Positions 1-7,045 of a DNA stretch of 9,034 bases are shown in pieces; the stretch's first letter is position 1, and every line of letters begins with the position of its first letter. The translations under genes and the position numbers were made by a program. The notes under the pieces are model-generated. The model was not told where the DNA came from and did no database searches. It saw only the letters and a list, made by a program, of their open reading frames with translations. Where the stretch lies: NCBI GenBank assembly GCA_050175615.1, contig JBFXIU010000136.1, positions 1-9,034 of the forward strand, given 5' to 3'. Origin of the DNA: CAYXXZ01 sp050175615 (lineage in GTDB: Bacteria > Pseudomonadota > Gammaproteobacteria > Pseudomonadales > Porticoccaceae).

Positions 1-68
1 TGCTGGATTGCCGCAACGGTTTCTCTTTGCTCGGCCAGCAGACGAGCGCGGAACTGTTCTATTTCCAT
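1..68 (-). CDS. N-terminal fragment of a small protein, possibly TraR/DksA family
   Basis: Only the first 22 codons are in the window; the gene runs off the left edge. It starts with ATG at 68 (reading leftwards) and has an AAGGG ribosome binding site about 9 bases upstream. The visible peptide begins MEIEQFRARLLAEQRETV and is a charged, amphipathic helix. This resembles the coiled-coil start of TraR/DksA-type zinc-finger proteins, which bind RNA polymerase in the secondary channel, but the diagnostic cysteines would lie outside the window. The open frame, good start and ribosome binding site support a real gene; the family is a guess from a short stretch. It is divergent from the genes to its right. 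Confidence 0.5.
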   Translation of the reverse strand, partial: MEIEQFRARLLAEQRETVAAIQ

Positions 69-326
69 TTACGCGAACCCTTCACTATCGCAGCAGAAAC
101 GTGTGGATGGCCGATGAGCGGTTCAGGTCGGCGGTTTTGCTGCCGAATGGCAGTGATAGTTAAGCCTATTGGTTTTGCGGCGGTGCAGCAACAACCCCAT
201 TTCCTTTTGTAGCATCATTTTCGTCTGATGTTTGCACCCGGTGGCTGTCTATGGCGCTGCCGCATCGGTATACTTTTGATCTAGCAACGCAAAGCCCAGG
301 GGAATTTCGATGAAGCGGGATCTCGC
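69..326. other. Intergenic region between divergent genes
   Basis: No convincing gene is seen here. A plus-strand open frame (27-212) has no recognisable protein character and overlaps the divergent gene, so I treat it as chance. A TATACT hexamer at 269-274 could be a -10 box for the rightward genes, but no good -35 box lies 16-18 bases upstream. AGGGGAA at 298-304 is a strong ribosome binding site for an ATG at 310 that opens a six-codon frame (MKRDLA) ending on the mntA-like start. Confidence 0.4.
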
Positions 327-458
327 ATGAACCGCTCGGCAATCATGCAAACCTTACAAGTCCACGTGCCCAAGCTGCTGGCGATCTACGCCTTTGGTAG
401 CCGCATCAGCGGCACGGCAAGGCCGGACAGCGACCTGGATCTGGCCGTTTTGCGCTGT
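327..458 (+). pseudogene. mntA: Truncated mntA-like nucleotidyltransferase (MNT antitoxin), N-terminal part only
   Basis: The first 44 codons match the start of MNT-domain minimal nucleotidyltransferases, the antitoxins of MntA/HepT (MNT-HEPN) systems, which inactivate HepT by adding AMP groups. The key motif is visible: Y-A-F-G-S-R-x3-G then S-D-L-D-L at about residues 22-39, giving the GSx(n)DxD catalytic pattern. The family is normally about 130-150 residues; here the similarity stops after DLAVL and the frame runs straight into HepT-like sequence. The third catalytic acidic residue and the rest of the domain are missing, so it is very unlikely to work. The ATG at 327 overlaps the stop of a six-codon upstream frame. 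The family assignment is from motif and typical sequence; the loss of function is inference. Confidence 0.7.
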
Positions 459-623
459 GTGGCGCAAGGCGGCTGGATCGAAGCGGCGCTGGCTGACAGC
501 CTCAAGCGCATGGTGGGCTTTCGCCATTCCCAATGAATGTCACGGTTCAGCAGCAGGCAGATTCCCCCGCTGCAGAATCTGGCAATCTGTGTCGTTTCGA
601 CTATTTAGGCGTTCATGACATGG
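459..623 (+). pseudogene. hepT: Decayed hepT-like HEPN toxin remnant (DUF86)
   Basis: In frame with the mntA piece, the residues AQGGWIEAALADSLKRMVGF match the middle of HepT, an HEPN-domain RNase. In intact members this is followed by R-N-I-A-V-H, the RNase Rx4-6H motif. Here the frame reaches TGA at 534-536 just after the arginine (codon 522-524). In the next frame, 526-543 reads I-P-N-E-C-H, comparable to I-A-V-H-E-Y-Q, suggesting a small deletion that shifted the frame and lost the histidine. Further on, 576-605 in the original frame reads NLAICVVSTI, then a stop, then AFMTW, like the end of HepT proteins. About 75 N-terminal residues are missing. The block up to 524 is a strong match; the later pieces are weaker. 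The toxin should be inactive. Confidence 0.65.
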
Positions 624-632
624 AAGGGGACC

Positions 633-677
633 ATGAGCGTGGCAGACATCGGAATGGCGGAGGCAGCGAGGACGTGA
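633..677 (+). other. 14-codon mini-ORF overlapping the fimT start
   Basis: A strong ribosome binding site, AAGGGGA at 624-630, precedes ATG 633. The frame encodes MSVADIGMAEAART and ends at TGA 675-677, which overlaps a GTG at 674 in the fimT frame (GTGA). This could be a leader peptide that couples ribosomes into fimT, or a chance frame near the decayed hepT tail. It is not a recognised protein. Confidence 0.3.
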
Positions 678-1234
678 TCGCGGGGCAAGAGCGCATGCGC
701 GGCAGAGCCATGGGTTTCACTCTGGTGGAACTCATGATCCTCATCGCCATCATGGCCATCGTCGCCGCCGTTGCCATTCCTCAGTTCAACATCTGGATGG
801 TGCGGGCGCGCATCCAGGGGGCCTCCGGACATCTGCAGCAGGATCTCGCCTGGGCCCAGGGCTATGCCATCCGCTCGGGCTATCCCGTGCAGGTGACCGT
901 GGCCAGCGGGGGAGCTACTGGATGCTCCTGGACCATCACGCCAGCGGCTCCCAACGTCTCGCAGTCAGTACCTCAGATGCCGGCTAGCGCTTTTGCCAGC
1001 CGTTACCCCAATACCGTCTGCAATGTTGTGCTGACCGGCAGCACCTTCAGCATCACCCCCACCGGCATGGTATACGGCTCGGCTGGCACCGTCACCAGCG
1101 CCAATGTGACCTTTGGAACGGTGGGCAACGATGCGGCTAGCTACGGCTACTGGCTGGTGCAGCTCAGTGGCGCCGGCAACCTGCGCAACTGCGCCACCGC
1201 GTCCTCCACCAGCAGCGTGTGCACCCTCCAATGA
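674..1234 (+). CDS. fimT: GspH/FimT-family minor pilin (type IV pilus)
   Basis: This is a minor pilin expected to enter the inner membrane, be cut by the prepilin peptidase PilD, and help prime type IV pilus assembly. The type III signal is clear: G14|F15-T-L-V-E19, with the conserved Glu at +5 and a hydrophobic helix to about residue 35 (LMILIAIMAIVAAVAIP). The following DLAWAQGYAIRSG segment is typical of FimT/GspH pseudopilins. Four cysteines lie in the globular part, two at the very C-terminus. I choose GTG 674, which has GGAGG at 659-663 and gives a 14-residue leader (186 aa). ATG 695 would give a 7-residue leader and is a real alternative; an upstream in-frame ATG at 533 lies in the hepT remnant and is unlikely. 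The stop overlaps the pilV start as ATGA. Confidence 0.88.
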   Translation: MIAGQERMRGRAMGFTLVELMILIAIMAIVAAVAIPQFNIWMVRARIQGASGHLQQDLAWAQGYAIRSGYPVQVTVASGGATGCSWTITPAAPNVSQSVPQMPASAFASRYPNTVCNVVLTGSTFSITPTGMVYGSAGTVTSANVTFGTVGNDAASYGYWLVQLSGAGNLRNCATASSTSSVCTLQ

Positions 1235-1686
1235 ACGCCAAGACGCCCAGCCAAGCGCAGCAGATGACCCTAGCCCAGCGTCAACAGGGCCTGACCCTGA
1301 TCGAGGCAATGGTCGCCCTCGCCATCTTTGCCATCGGCTCCCTGGGAATCATTGGCCTCTTTCTGAACAGTTTCAGTATGTCGGCCCAGAACCAGAACCT
1401 CACCTCCGGCTTCGAGATCGCTCAAAGTGCTGTAGGCGTGTTACGAGCCAATGGGGCGAACGCCCTGACTCTAAATGGCGCCACCGCGAACGCCAGCTCG
1501 GCCAGTAACTCCTTGCTGGCACCGGTGTCTTCGGTAATGAGTGCCTATGGGATGCCACCGCAGGCGACAGTTTCGATCACTGCAAGCGGCATGAGTGGCG
1601 CCAGCCAGTGCCCCTGCAATTCTTCGGTGATAGTGAGCTGGGGTAATGGCGCCAGCTATCAAACCCAAACCATCGTGGGATACTGA
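1231..1686 (+). CDS. pilV: Type IV pilus minor pilin PilV
   Basis: Encodes a 151-residue prepilin-like protein of the PilV type, a minor pilin of the tip priming complex. The leader is 20 residues and ends Q-Q-G20, followed by L21-T-L-I-E25 and the hydrophobic run AMVALAIFAIGSLGIIGLF. PilD should cut after G20; leucine rather than phenylalanine stands at +1, which minor pilins tolerate. E25 is the conserved +5 glutamate. The phrase VALAIFAIGSLG is characteristic of PilV. A QCPC cysteine pair lies near residue 129, before the C-terminal strand SVIVSWGNG. The start is ATG 1231, overlapping the fimT stop as ATGA; a GTG at 1219 in the same frame would only add four residues. Coupled translation with fimT is likely. 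Confidence 0.88.
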   Translation: MNAKTPSQAQQMTLAQRQQGLTLIEAMVALAIFAIGSLGIIGLFLNSFSMSAQNQNLTSGFEIAQSAVGVLRANGANALTLNGATANASSASNSLLAPVSSVMSAYGMPPQATVSITASGMSGASQCPCNSSVIVSWGNGASYQTQTIVGY

Positions 1687-1687
1687 C

Positions 1688-2833
1688 ATGAGAGCGACCA
1701 AGGAATTCCTTGCAACCACAATAGCAGATCGCCAGCTCGGTCTCTCACTGGTCGAGCTGCTGGTAGCGCTGGTGGTGGTCGGGCTACTCTCCACGGCAGT
1801 CTTCAGCTTCTTTTTGCACACCAGCCAGGGCGTCAGCCAGCAATCCGCCAATGGAGAAATGTGGCAACGGGGCCGCAATGCCATGGCCATCATGCGCCAG
1901 GCCATCGAGTCGGCGGGCTATGGGCTGCCGAGCTACAGTCAGTGTCCTAACGGGGTGGTGGGGGTCAAATATCCCAACGCTGGAGCAATGCTTGCGATAA
2001 CCGCTTCGGCACAAAGCTCCGGCTACGTTCCGTCTGGAATCTCGACCTACTCGTTCAGCACCGTCATAGGAGGTGGCAGCTTTGGTGGCGCTCCCGCAAC
2101 GACTGTTGTTGGATATTCAGGGCACTCCAACGGTAATTCCGAAAATATTAATGTCACCAATGCCAAGCCACTAAATAACTGCGACTTTTCTTTAATTGTA
2201 CCTCAAGGAGGCGGGACATGTCTGATCGGTCAAATAACCAATATAACCGGCGGCACAAGTAACAAAGTTGGTTTTAATTCCGGAAACAATTGCGGCTCGC
2301 AAATAAACCCAACGCAAATTTTCACATTGCCCGCCGGAACAGCTACTGCGCCATCTATAAGTGGCGCAAGCCTGTACGATCTGGGCTCCCATGATTTTCT
2401 CTTTGAGCAATTCCAGATCATGGAAAGCCCCGCAGGCAGCACGCCCACGCTCTATATGACCCAATATACGGGAGCGCCGGCAGTAGCGCCGGCAGTAGCG
2501 CCGGCGCCACAGCCTCTGGCGAGCGGTGTCGTCGATATTCAGATGCAGTATGGGCTGGGGACCAATGGCAGCGTGCAGAACTGGGTAGCACCAGAGAATT
2601 ATACGCCAAGCGCTACGCAATCCATTGTCGCTGTGCAGTTGGCCATGCTGATCCGTAGTACCCAGTACCTGCCCAATAGTTTGAGCCCCGCCAGCTTCAA
2701 CATCCTCGGGCAAAGCTATACCGTGCCCACCAGCGGTGGTCCCGGCTGTCTGCAGGGTAATTGCCGTCACTACGAGTATCATCTCTTTCAAAGCATCATT
2801 CCCGTGCGCAATGGGATCTGGGGGAGCGAGTGA
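1688..2833 (+). CDS. pilW: Type IV pilus minor pilin PilW
   Basis: A 381-residue PilW-type minor pilin. The leader ends at G18, followed by L19-S-L-V-E23 and the hydrophobic segment LLVALVVVGLLSTAVFSFFL; E23 is the +5 glutamate. The MRQAIESAGYG segment and the later GVVDIQMQYGLG match the usual PilW layout, and the C-terminus ends with the family's R-H-Y-E-Y...IPVRNGIWG pattern. At least six cysteines are present (for example QCPNG, NNCDF, GGTCL, NNCGS, GPGCLQGNC), suggesting disulfides in the periplasm. ATG 1688 lies one base after the pilV stop; an upstream in-frame ATG at 1646 overlaps pilV and would give an oversized leader. The middle, about 2100-2350, is visibly richer in A+T than the ends, and an Ala-Pro-Val linker at about residues 263-275 comes from a 12-bp tandem repeat. 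Confidence 0.9.
   Translation: MRATKEFLATTIADRQLGLSLVELLVALVVVGLLSTAVFSFFLHTSQGVSQQSANGEMWQRGRNAMAIMRQAIESAGYGLPSYSQCPNGVVGVKYPNAGAMLAITASAQSSGYVPSGISTYSFSTVIGGGSFGGAPATTVVGYSGHSNGNSENINVTNAKPLNNCDFSLIVPQGGGTCLIGQITNITGGTSNKVGFNSGNNCGSQINPTQIFTLPAGTATAPSISGASLYDLGSHDFLFEQFQIMESPAGSTPTLYMTQYTGAPAVAPAVAPAPQPLASGVVDIQMQYGLGTNGSVQNWVAPENYTPSATQSIVAVQLAMLIRSTQYLPNSLSPASFNILGQSYTVPTSGGPGCLQGNCRHYEYHLFQSIIPVRNGIWGSE
2474..2505 (+). repeat. 12-bp in-frame tandem repeat in pilW
   Basis: The unit GCGCCGGCAGTA occurs at 2474-2485 and 2486-2497, followed by a partial third copy GCGCCGGC at 2498-2505. The unit is a multiple of three and encodes a repeating Ala-Pro-Ala-Val linker in the PilW protein, so gain or loss of units would keep the frame. 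Confidence 0.9.
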
Positions 2834-3474
2834 AGCCGCAGAATAAAGCAATCAGAGAACGGCTCCCCAACGGCGACACCGCACAGCGAGAACAGGGCGC
2901 CATCCTGCTCATTGTGCTGGTACTGATCTTTGCCGTCACTCTCGCAGTCATGGCCTATCTCTACCTCAACAAAAACAATACGCTGATAGCCAGCAATCTG
3001 GCCGTGCAGAACGCCGCGCAAGAGGCAACGGATGCAGGGTTGCAGAATGCGGCCGCCTGGTTGAATGGCCTAACCACATGGCCGGAAATTCTTGCATCAG
3101 GGAGCAGTGATTCTACAAAGCCATATTTTTTCCTGACTCCTCCGTCTGGCTACTATTCCGCTTCAACCACAAGTAGTTCTTCCATACTGGCGCCAACGAA
3201 TCCCTCCTTTTGGCAGCAGTGTGTAGCCAATAGCACTTGTTATTCCATTGGCACCGTGAGCTACGGGGCGTTTAGCTATCAGGTAGAGTATGTAGTTTTC
3301 CCTACTGGAGGAATTTCGACACAGTTGGAAGGCTATGAGCAATCACAGACCGGAAACTCCACAGGTGGGGCACAATCCCGCTATTATGTGGTGTTTGTGC
3401 ATACAATGAGGACCAATGGTGGTGGCCTTGGTGTGACAGTGCAAGCAGTATTGCGAAAGGTGATGGCATCATGA
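2830..3474 (+). CDS. pilX: Type IV pilus assembly protein PilX
   Basis: A 214-residue PilX-type minor pilin. The N-terminal segment R-E-Q-G23 followed by A-I-L-L-I-V-L-V-L-I and a hydrophobic helix to about residue 46 fits the PilX N-terminal domain, which lacks the +5 glutamate seen in other prepilins. The next part, N-L-A-V-Q-N-A-A-Q-E-A-T-D-A-G-L-Q-N-A, is the usual amphipathic continuation. The remainder is a secreted globular domain with one cysteine pair (QQCVANSTC). The start is GTG 2830, overlapping the pilW stop as GTGA, with a GGGGGAG ribosome binding site a few bases upstream; a longer in-frame start at 2761 would lie within pilW. In other bacteria PilX works with PilV, PilW and PilY1 at the pilus tip. 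Confidence 0.85.
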   Translation: MKPQNKAIRERLPNGDTAQREQGAILLIVLVLIFAVTLAVMAYLYLNKNNTLIASNLAVQNAAQEATDAGLQNAAAWLNGLTTWPEILASGSSDSTKPYFFLTPPSGYYSASTTSSSSILAPTNPSFWQQCVANSTCYSIGTVSYGAFSYQVEYVVFPTGGISTQLEGYEQSQTGNSTGGAQSRYYVVFVHTMRTNGGGLGVTVQAVLRKVMAS

Positions 3475-6400
3475 AACAGCGCGCGATGAAAAAAGTAGCC
3501 CGCAAGGGGCTGGCGATTGCTTTATCTCTGGGTATCAATCTGTTGCCGTTGCAGGGCCTGATCCCCGTAGCACACGCCACCGGTGGATTAAACATTCCAA
3601 CTGCAGACCAGCCGCAAGTACTCATTATTCTGGATAATTCGCAAGGTATGGCGGGGGTATTGCAAGCTACACAGGGATATGCAACGAGCTCTACCAGCAG
3701 CTCACCAGTGTGGTCGACAAATTTGTCTGGCGCGATTATGACCGGTTCTGGTACCGTGTCGCAAAACGTTAGCTCGAGTTCCCCAGCCTATTACACGACT
3801 AATGGTTTCACGCCACCAGCGCTCGGCTCCGCAGGTTCAGCGAATCCTTTTACGGTCTCCTGTAGCAGCAGTGGGTTGACCGCCGCTGCGGTATCAGCTT
3901 GTGCAACGATTGGCAATAACGGGTACGTCGATAATTCACCATCCATGCTCAATGGGGTAGAGGTACCACTTGCCAATATTCTAGCAACTCCTTTATATGC
4001 AAATAATATTCAGTTCGGCCTTGAAGACTATCTCGGCGCTTACACTAAATCACAGACGAAGCAAGGAACATACCTATATAATACATATGTTTACTATATG
4101 AGCAGCCAGCCAAATCCTTATAACGTAATTCAAACACGGCAGGGCACATATCAACAAAACCAGTACACAAATGACTTTTCTTTTGGAACAAATGCAACAT
4201 CAATTCCAAATGATTACTCGGCCGCACTGTCAAACCCATGTTACAAATCTACAAGCAGCGCTTGCAGAAACATCAAGAATTATTTTGGTAACAAAGCAAC
4301 CGCTGACCAGTATCTTTACGTTTATGACACGTCAGACAACCCGGTAATTAACGATGTGCTGTATACTCAAGGATCTAGTGGGAGCAACTTCATAAGCGGA
4401 TCTTTCAATGGTTTTAGCAATAATTACAGCCAGGGATTGAGCGCTTACGAAGGTCAAATAGTAAACAACAGTCCCATCTATTCTTACTACCAAGGAATCA
4501 CGCTATCCCCAACTAGTGCGGGATATATTACCTCTTCGTATGATACGTGGTTCTCTCAGCGCGGTCTGGCATTCAATAACAACCAGCTGCTCCCTGATCA
4601 AGGTAATATGGTGGTAGCGATACAACCCGGAAGTTCCGGTCAGCTTGCAGCGCTACAGTTAGCTCTATCGCCTGAAGTCTTTTCGAATTCAAGCATAGAT
4701 TATGCCCCCTCAAAGTATCCGATTAGCGCGAGCGCAGGATATTCGCCCGTGGCCGGGGCCTTTCAGACGGCAATTGATTATTATAACGGGTCTTCTAAGC
4801 AGATTTCGAAAACAAGCATGCCTGCTCCGCCGCCTACTTGCGGCAAACAGTACGTAATCTTCATCACTGATGGGCAGCCAACGATGGGGAAAAATGGCAA
4901 TATTTATCCCCCGCTCGGCAGCGCCTCTGCTCAGTCCTTTGGGATGACTCAAAGCCCCGCGGTCGCGGAGGCGATCAGTCACATTCAAACCCTAGCAAAT
5001 AATGGTATAAAAACTTATGTTCTGGGTGTCGGATCCGCTGTAGACCCTGACGTCGCGAATACCACGTCAGCGCAGCAAGCGGTTGCGCTGCAGGGTCAGG
5101 CTGTCCTAAATGCCATGGCGCAGGCGGGGGGTACATCCAGTTATTATTCTGCCAATTCTCAGGCTGGGGTACAGGCTGCTTTGAATAGTATCGTCGCCAA
5201 TATTCTCGGCAAGAGCGTCGTGTCTTCCTATGCAGCACCGCCCACCGTCGGCCCAGGTTCTCTGGAATTCCTTCTCAAGAACGTCAACCCAGTGACCGGT
5301 CAGGGAGATCTGTACGCCTATCAGGTAGCCAGCACTGGAGCCGCTAGTAGCTCAGCTAGTTGGACCGCAAATGGGAACATGACAGCGGCGACACGATCTA
5401 GCAGCCTGTTTACAACTCCGCTGGGAGTTGGAAACAACAATAGCGGTCCACCGCAAACATTCTCGTCCGTCGCATCCACCAACTCTGCGGCTTTCGCAAT
5501 CACTACGACAAATCTGACGGCGTCGAACATTGCCAACTACACCACCGATCCCTCCTACTCTAACGGACAGTACTTGGCGGGTAGGCAATCGGGCTGGTAC
5601 GTTGGTCTGCCTGCCAATCTCGTCCCCGCGCAGGTACTAGTGCCTCCCTATAGTGCCAGCCTGCTGAGCAACGCAGGGTATCTAGCGTTCGCAAGCAGTC
5701 ATGCCAGCCGCCAAAATGCCGTGCTCTTTGCCGATAATGACGGCTTCCTGTATGCCTTGGGCTACAACAATACTGGCAGCCCAACGCTGCTTTGGGGCTG
5801 GATGCCGGGTGGGCTATTATCCTCCCTGCAGAATTATCAGACCTTCTGGCAGGGCAACAACATGGGTGCCTTTTCCACGATTGATGCCTATAGCAGTTCC
5901 GCCTGGCATACCTATGTGGTAGGCGTAGCCAATAACGGGGGAATTATCTACGATCTGCAGCTAAGCGGCACGACAAGCCCTGGCTTGAAATCAGTCGTAA
6001 GTCAGTATGTATTGTCAGGCTATTCACAGCCTCAACCAAGCGCGCCAGTGTACTATCAAGTGCAAACATCTGGAGCCAGTAATTTTGGCACCACCTGGGC
6101 CCTTTTCGCTTTGAATACAAGTTCGGCCAGTTATCTGGGTGTGCTGAATGTTGGCTCTGGGGCGTGGAGTAGTTATCAATTGCCCTTCAGCAACACGGCA
6201 ACTCCATACATTGACGCTAATGGAAATCTCTTCTTAGGAGACGCGAGCGGAAACGTATATGAAATGTCAAATAGTAATTTATTGAGCATTCTTGCACCAA
6301 GTAATAGCTCGGGTAATAGTGCCAGCAAAATATCCAATGATTTTACTGCAGTTGGCAACTTCGCCAGTGAGTTTGCCGGGTTGCAAACCAACGTCCAGTT

Positions 6401-6962
6401 CATTGGCGGCACCTATTATCAGGGCGCAAACTACCTACGTGTGCAGGGTCCAAGCGGAATCACTCTTTTCAAACAGATGAACAGCGTCTGGTCGCCGGTG
6501 TGGACTGCCTACGCTGGAGGTGCTGGAAGCTGGAGTGGAGGAGCGTACACTGCGCAAAGCGGTTCGGTAACGAGCAATTCTATCTCTCCTTTGCCCCCAG
6601 GTTCGACCATCAGCGATCAGGCGTTGATCAGTGGGGGTAACGTCATCGTGCCCGTTACCATTCCTGCGCCGGCAAAGTCTTGCGGTTACAGTACTGCAGC
6701 CTATTACATCTATGGCTTGAGTAATGGCGTTTTCCCATCCGGCGCGTTCATCAGTTCTTCCGGGACGGCGATCACTCAGGGATTCATAATTGGTCGAGGT
6801 ACTGCTTTCACTCCTTCAGTGAGTACATTCAATGGACGCACCCTACTGCAGGGAGCTGCCAATCAGAATACCACGGGAGGCACCGCGGGCTTTGTATCGG
6901 CCTTGGGTGCTGGGCTGCCCCTTGGCGGCCCAGTCGCTTGGCGCCTGGTGCTGACGCAATGA
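3471..6962 (+). CDS. pilY1: Type IV pilus tip adhesin / biogenesis factor PilY1
   Basis: A 1163-residue secreted protein of the PilY1/PilC type, expected at the pilus tip, where it supports assembly, adhesion and surface sensing. A Sec signal peptide fills residues 1-36 (basic MKQRAMKKVARK, hydrophobic core, cleavage after A-H-A). A von Willebrand A-like part follows: VLIILDNSQGM at 50-60 is the MIDAS strand (D55, S57, but G59 instead of the usual second Ser), with the matching FITDG at 464-468 and TYVLGVG at about 517. Between them is a Tyr/Asn/Gln-rich stretch, about 184-330. The C-terminal half looks like the PilY1 beta-propeller: LFADNDGFLYALG (D755-G758) and IDANGNLFLGDASGNVYEM (D915 onwards), a reduced form of the calcium loop. 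The ATG overlaps the pilX stop (ATGA). ATG 3486 is an alternative start. Last recognisable gene of the operon. Confidence 0.92.
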   Translation: MKQRAMKKVARKGLAIALSLGINLLPLQGLIPVAHATGGLNIPTADQPQVLIILDNSQGMAGVLQATQGYATSSTSSSPVWSTNLSGAIMTGSGTVSQNVSSSSPAYYTTNGFTPPALGSAGSANPFTVSCSSSGLTAAAVSACATIGNNGYVDNSPSMLNGVEVPLANILATPLYANNIQFGLEDYLGAYTKSQTKQGTYLYNTYVYYMSSQPNPYNVIQTRQGTYQQNQYTNDFSFGTNATSIPNDYSAALSNPCYKSTSSACRNIKNYFGNKATADQYLYVYDTSDNPVINDVLYTQGSSGSNFISGSFNGFSNNYSQGLSAYEGQIVNNSPIYSYYQGITLSPTSAGYITSSYDTWFSQRGLAFNNNQLLPDQGNMVVAIQPGSSGQLAALQLALSPEVFSNSSIDYAPSKYPISASAGYSPVAGAFQTAIDYYNGSSKQISKTSMPAPPPTCGKQYVIFITDGQPTMGKNGNIYPPLGSASAQSFGMTQSPAVAEAISHIQTLANNGIKTYVLGVGSAVDPDVANTTSAQQAVALQGQAVLNAMAQAGGTSSYYSANSQAGVQAALNSIVANILGKSVVSSYAAPPTVGPGSLEFLLKNVNPVTGQGDLYAYQVASTGAASSSASWTANGNMTAATRSSSLFTTPLGVGNNNSGPPQTFSSVASTNSAAFAITTTNLTASNIANYTTDPSYSNGQYLAGRQSGWYVGLPANLVPAQVLVPPYSASLLSNAGYLAFASSHASRQNAVLFADNDGFLYALGYNNTGSPTLLWGWMPGGLLSSLQNYQTFWQGNNMGAFSTIDAYSSSAWHTYVVGVANNGGIIYDLQLSGTTSPGLKSVVSQYVLSGYSQPQPSAPVYYQVQTSGASNFGTTWALFALNTSSASYLGVLNVGSGAWSSYQLPFSNTATPYIDANGNLFLGDASGNVYEMSNSNLLSILAPSNSSGNSASKISNDFTAVGNFASEFAGLQTNVQFIGGTYYQGANYLRVQGPSGITLFKQMNSVWSPVWTAYAGGAGSWSGGAYTAQSGSVTSNSISPLPPGSTISDQALISGGNVIVPVTIPAPAKSCGYSTAAYYIYGLSNGVFPSGAFISSSGTAITQGFIIGRGTAFTPSVSTFNGRTLLQGAANQNTTGGTAGFVSALGAGLPLGGPVAWRLVLTQ
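4053..4151 (+). repeat. Pair of QT(K/R)QGTY motifs in the PilY1 N-terminal region
   Basis: Within PilY1, residues 195-201 read QTKQGTY and residues 221-227 read QTRQGTY, 26 residues apart, both followed by Tyr/Asn-rich sequence. The DNA of the two copies differs at many third positions, so the repeat is old rather than a recent duplication. Its role is unknown. Confidence 0.55.
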
Positions 6963-7045
6963 TGGGTATCCTGCTAGCGGAAGCGCCAGAGGACACCTCG
7001 CCCGAGAACTGCCGGAAGCGGTTAGCTCGCGCGGCGTACCCCTGA
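6959..7045 (+). CDS. Possible 28-residue small protein after pilY1
   Basis: The pilY1 stop overlaps an ATG (ATGA at 6959-6962), the same junction style as the rest of the operon, and another ATG follows directly at 6962. The frame encodes a peptide beginning MMGILLAEAPEDTSPENC and ending in a basic R-K-R-L-A-R-A-A-Y-P tail before TGA 7043-7045. It has no prepilin signal and I do not recognise it. Chance overlap is quite possible; the position is the main argument for it. Confidence 0.2.
   Translation: MMGILLAEAPEDTSPENCRKRLARAAYP

Noticed and set aside
27..212. 61-codon plus-strand open frame at the left edge
   Set aside because: It overlaps a better minus-strand gene start with a ribosome binding site, and its protein has no domain-like character.
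580..608. Possible promoter for the pilus operon (TGGCAA, 16 bases, TATTTA) or sigma-54 site near TGGCAATCTGTGTCG
   Set aside because: Each sigma-70 box matches the consensus at only about three of six positions, and the sigma-54 GG-N10-GC spacing is not met.
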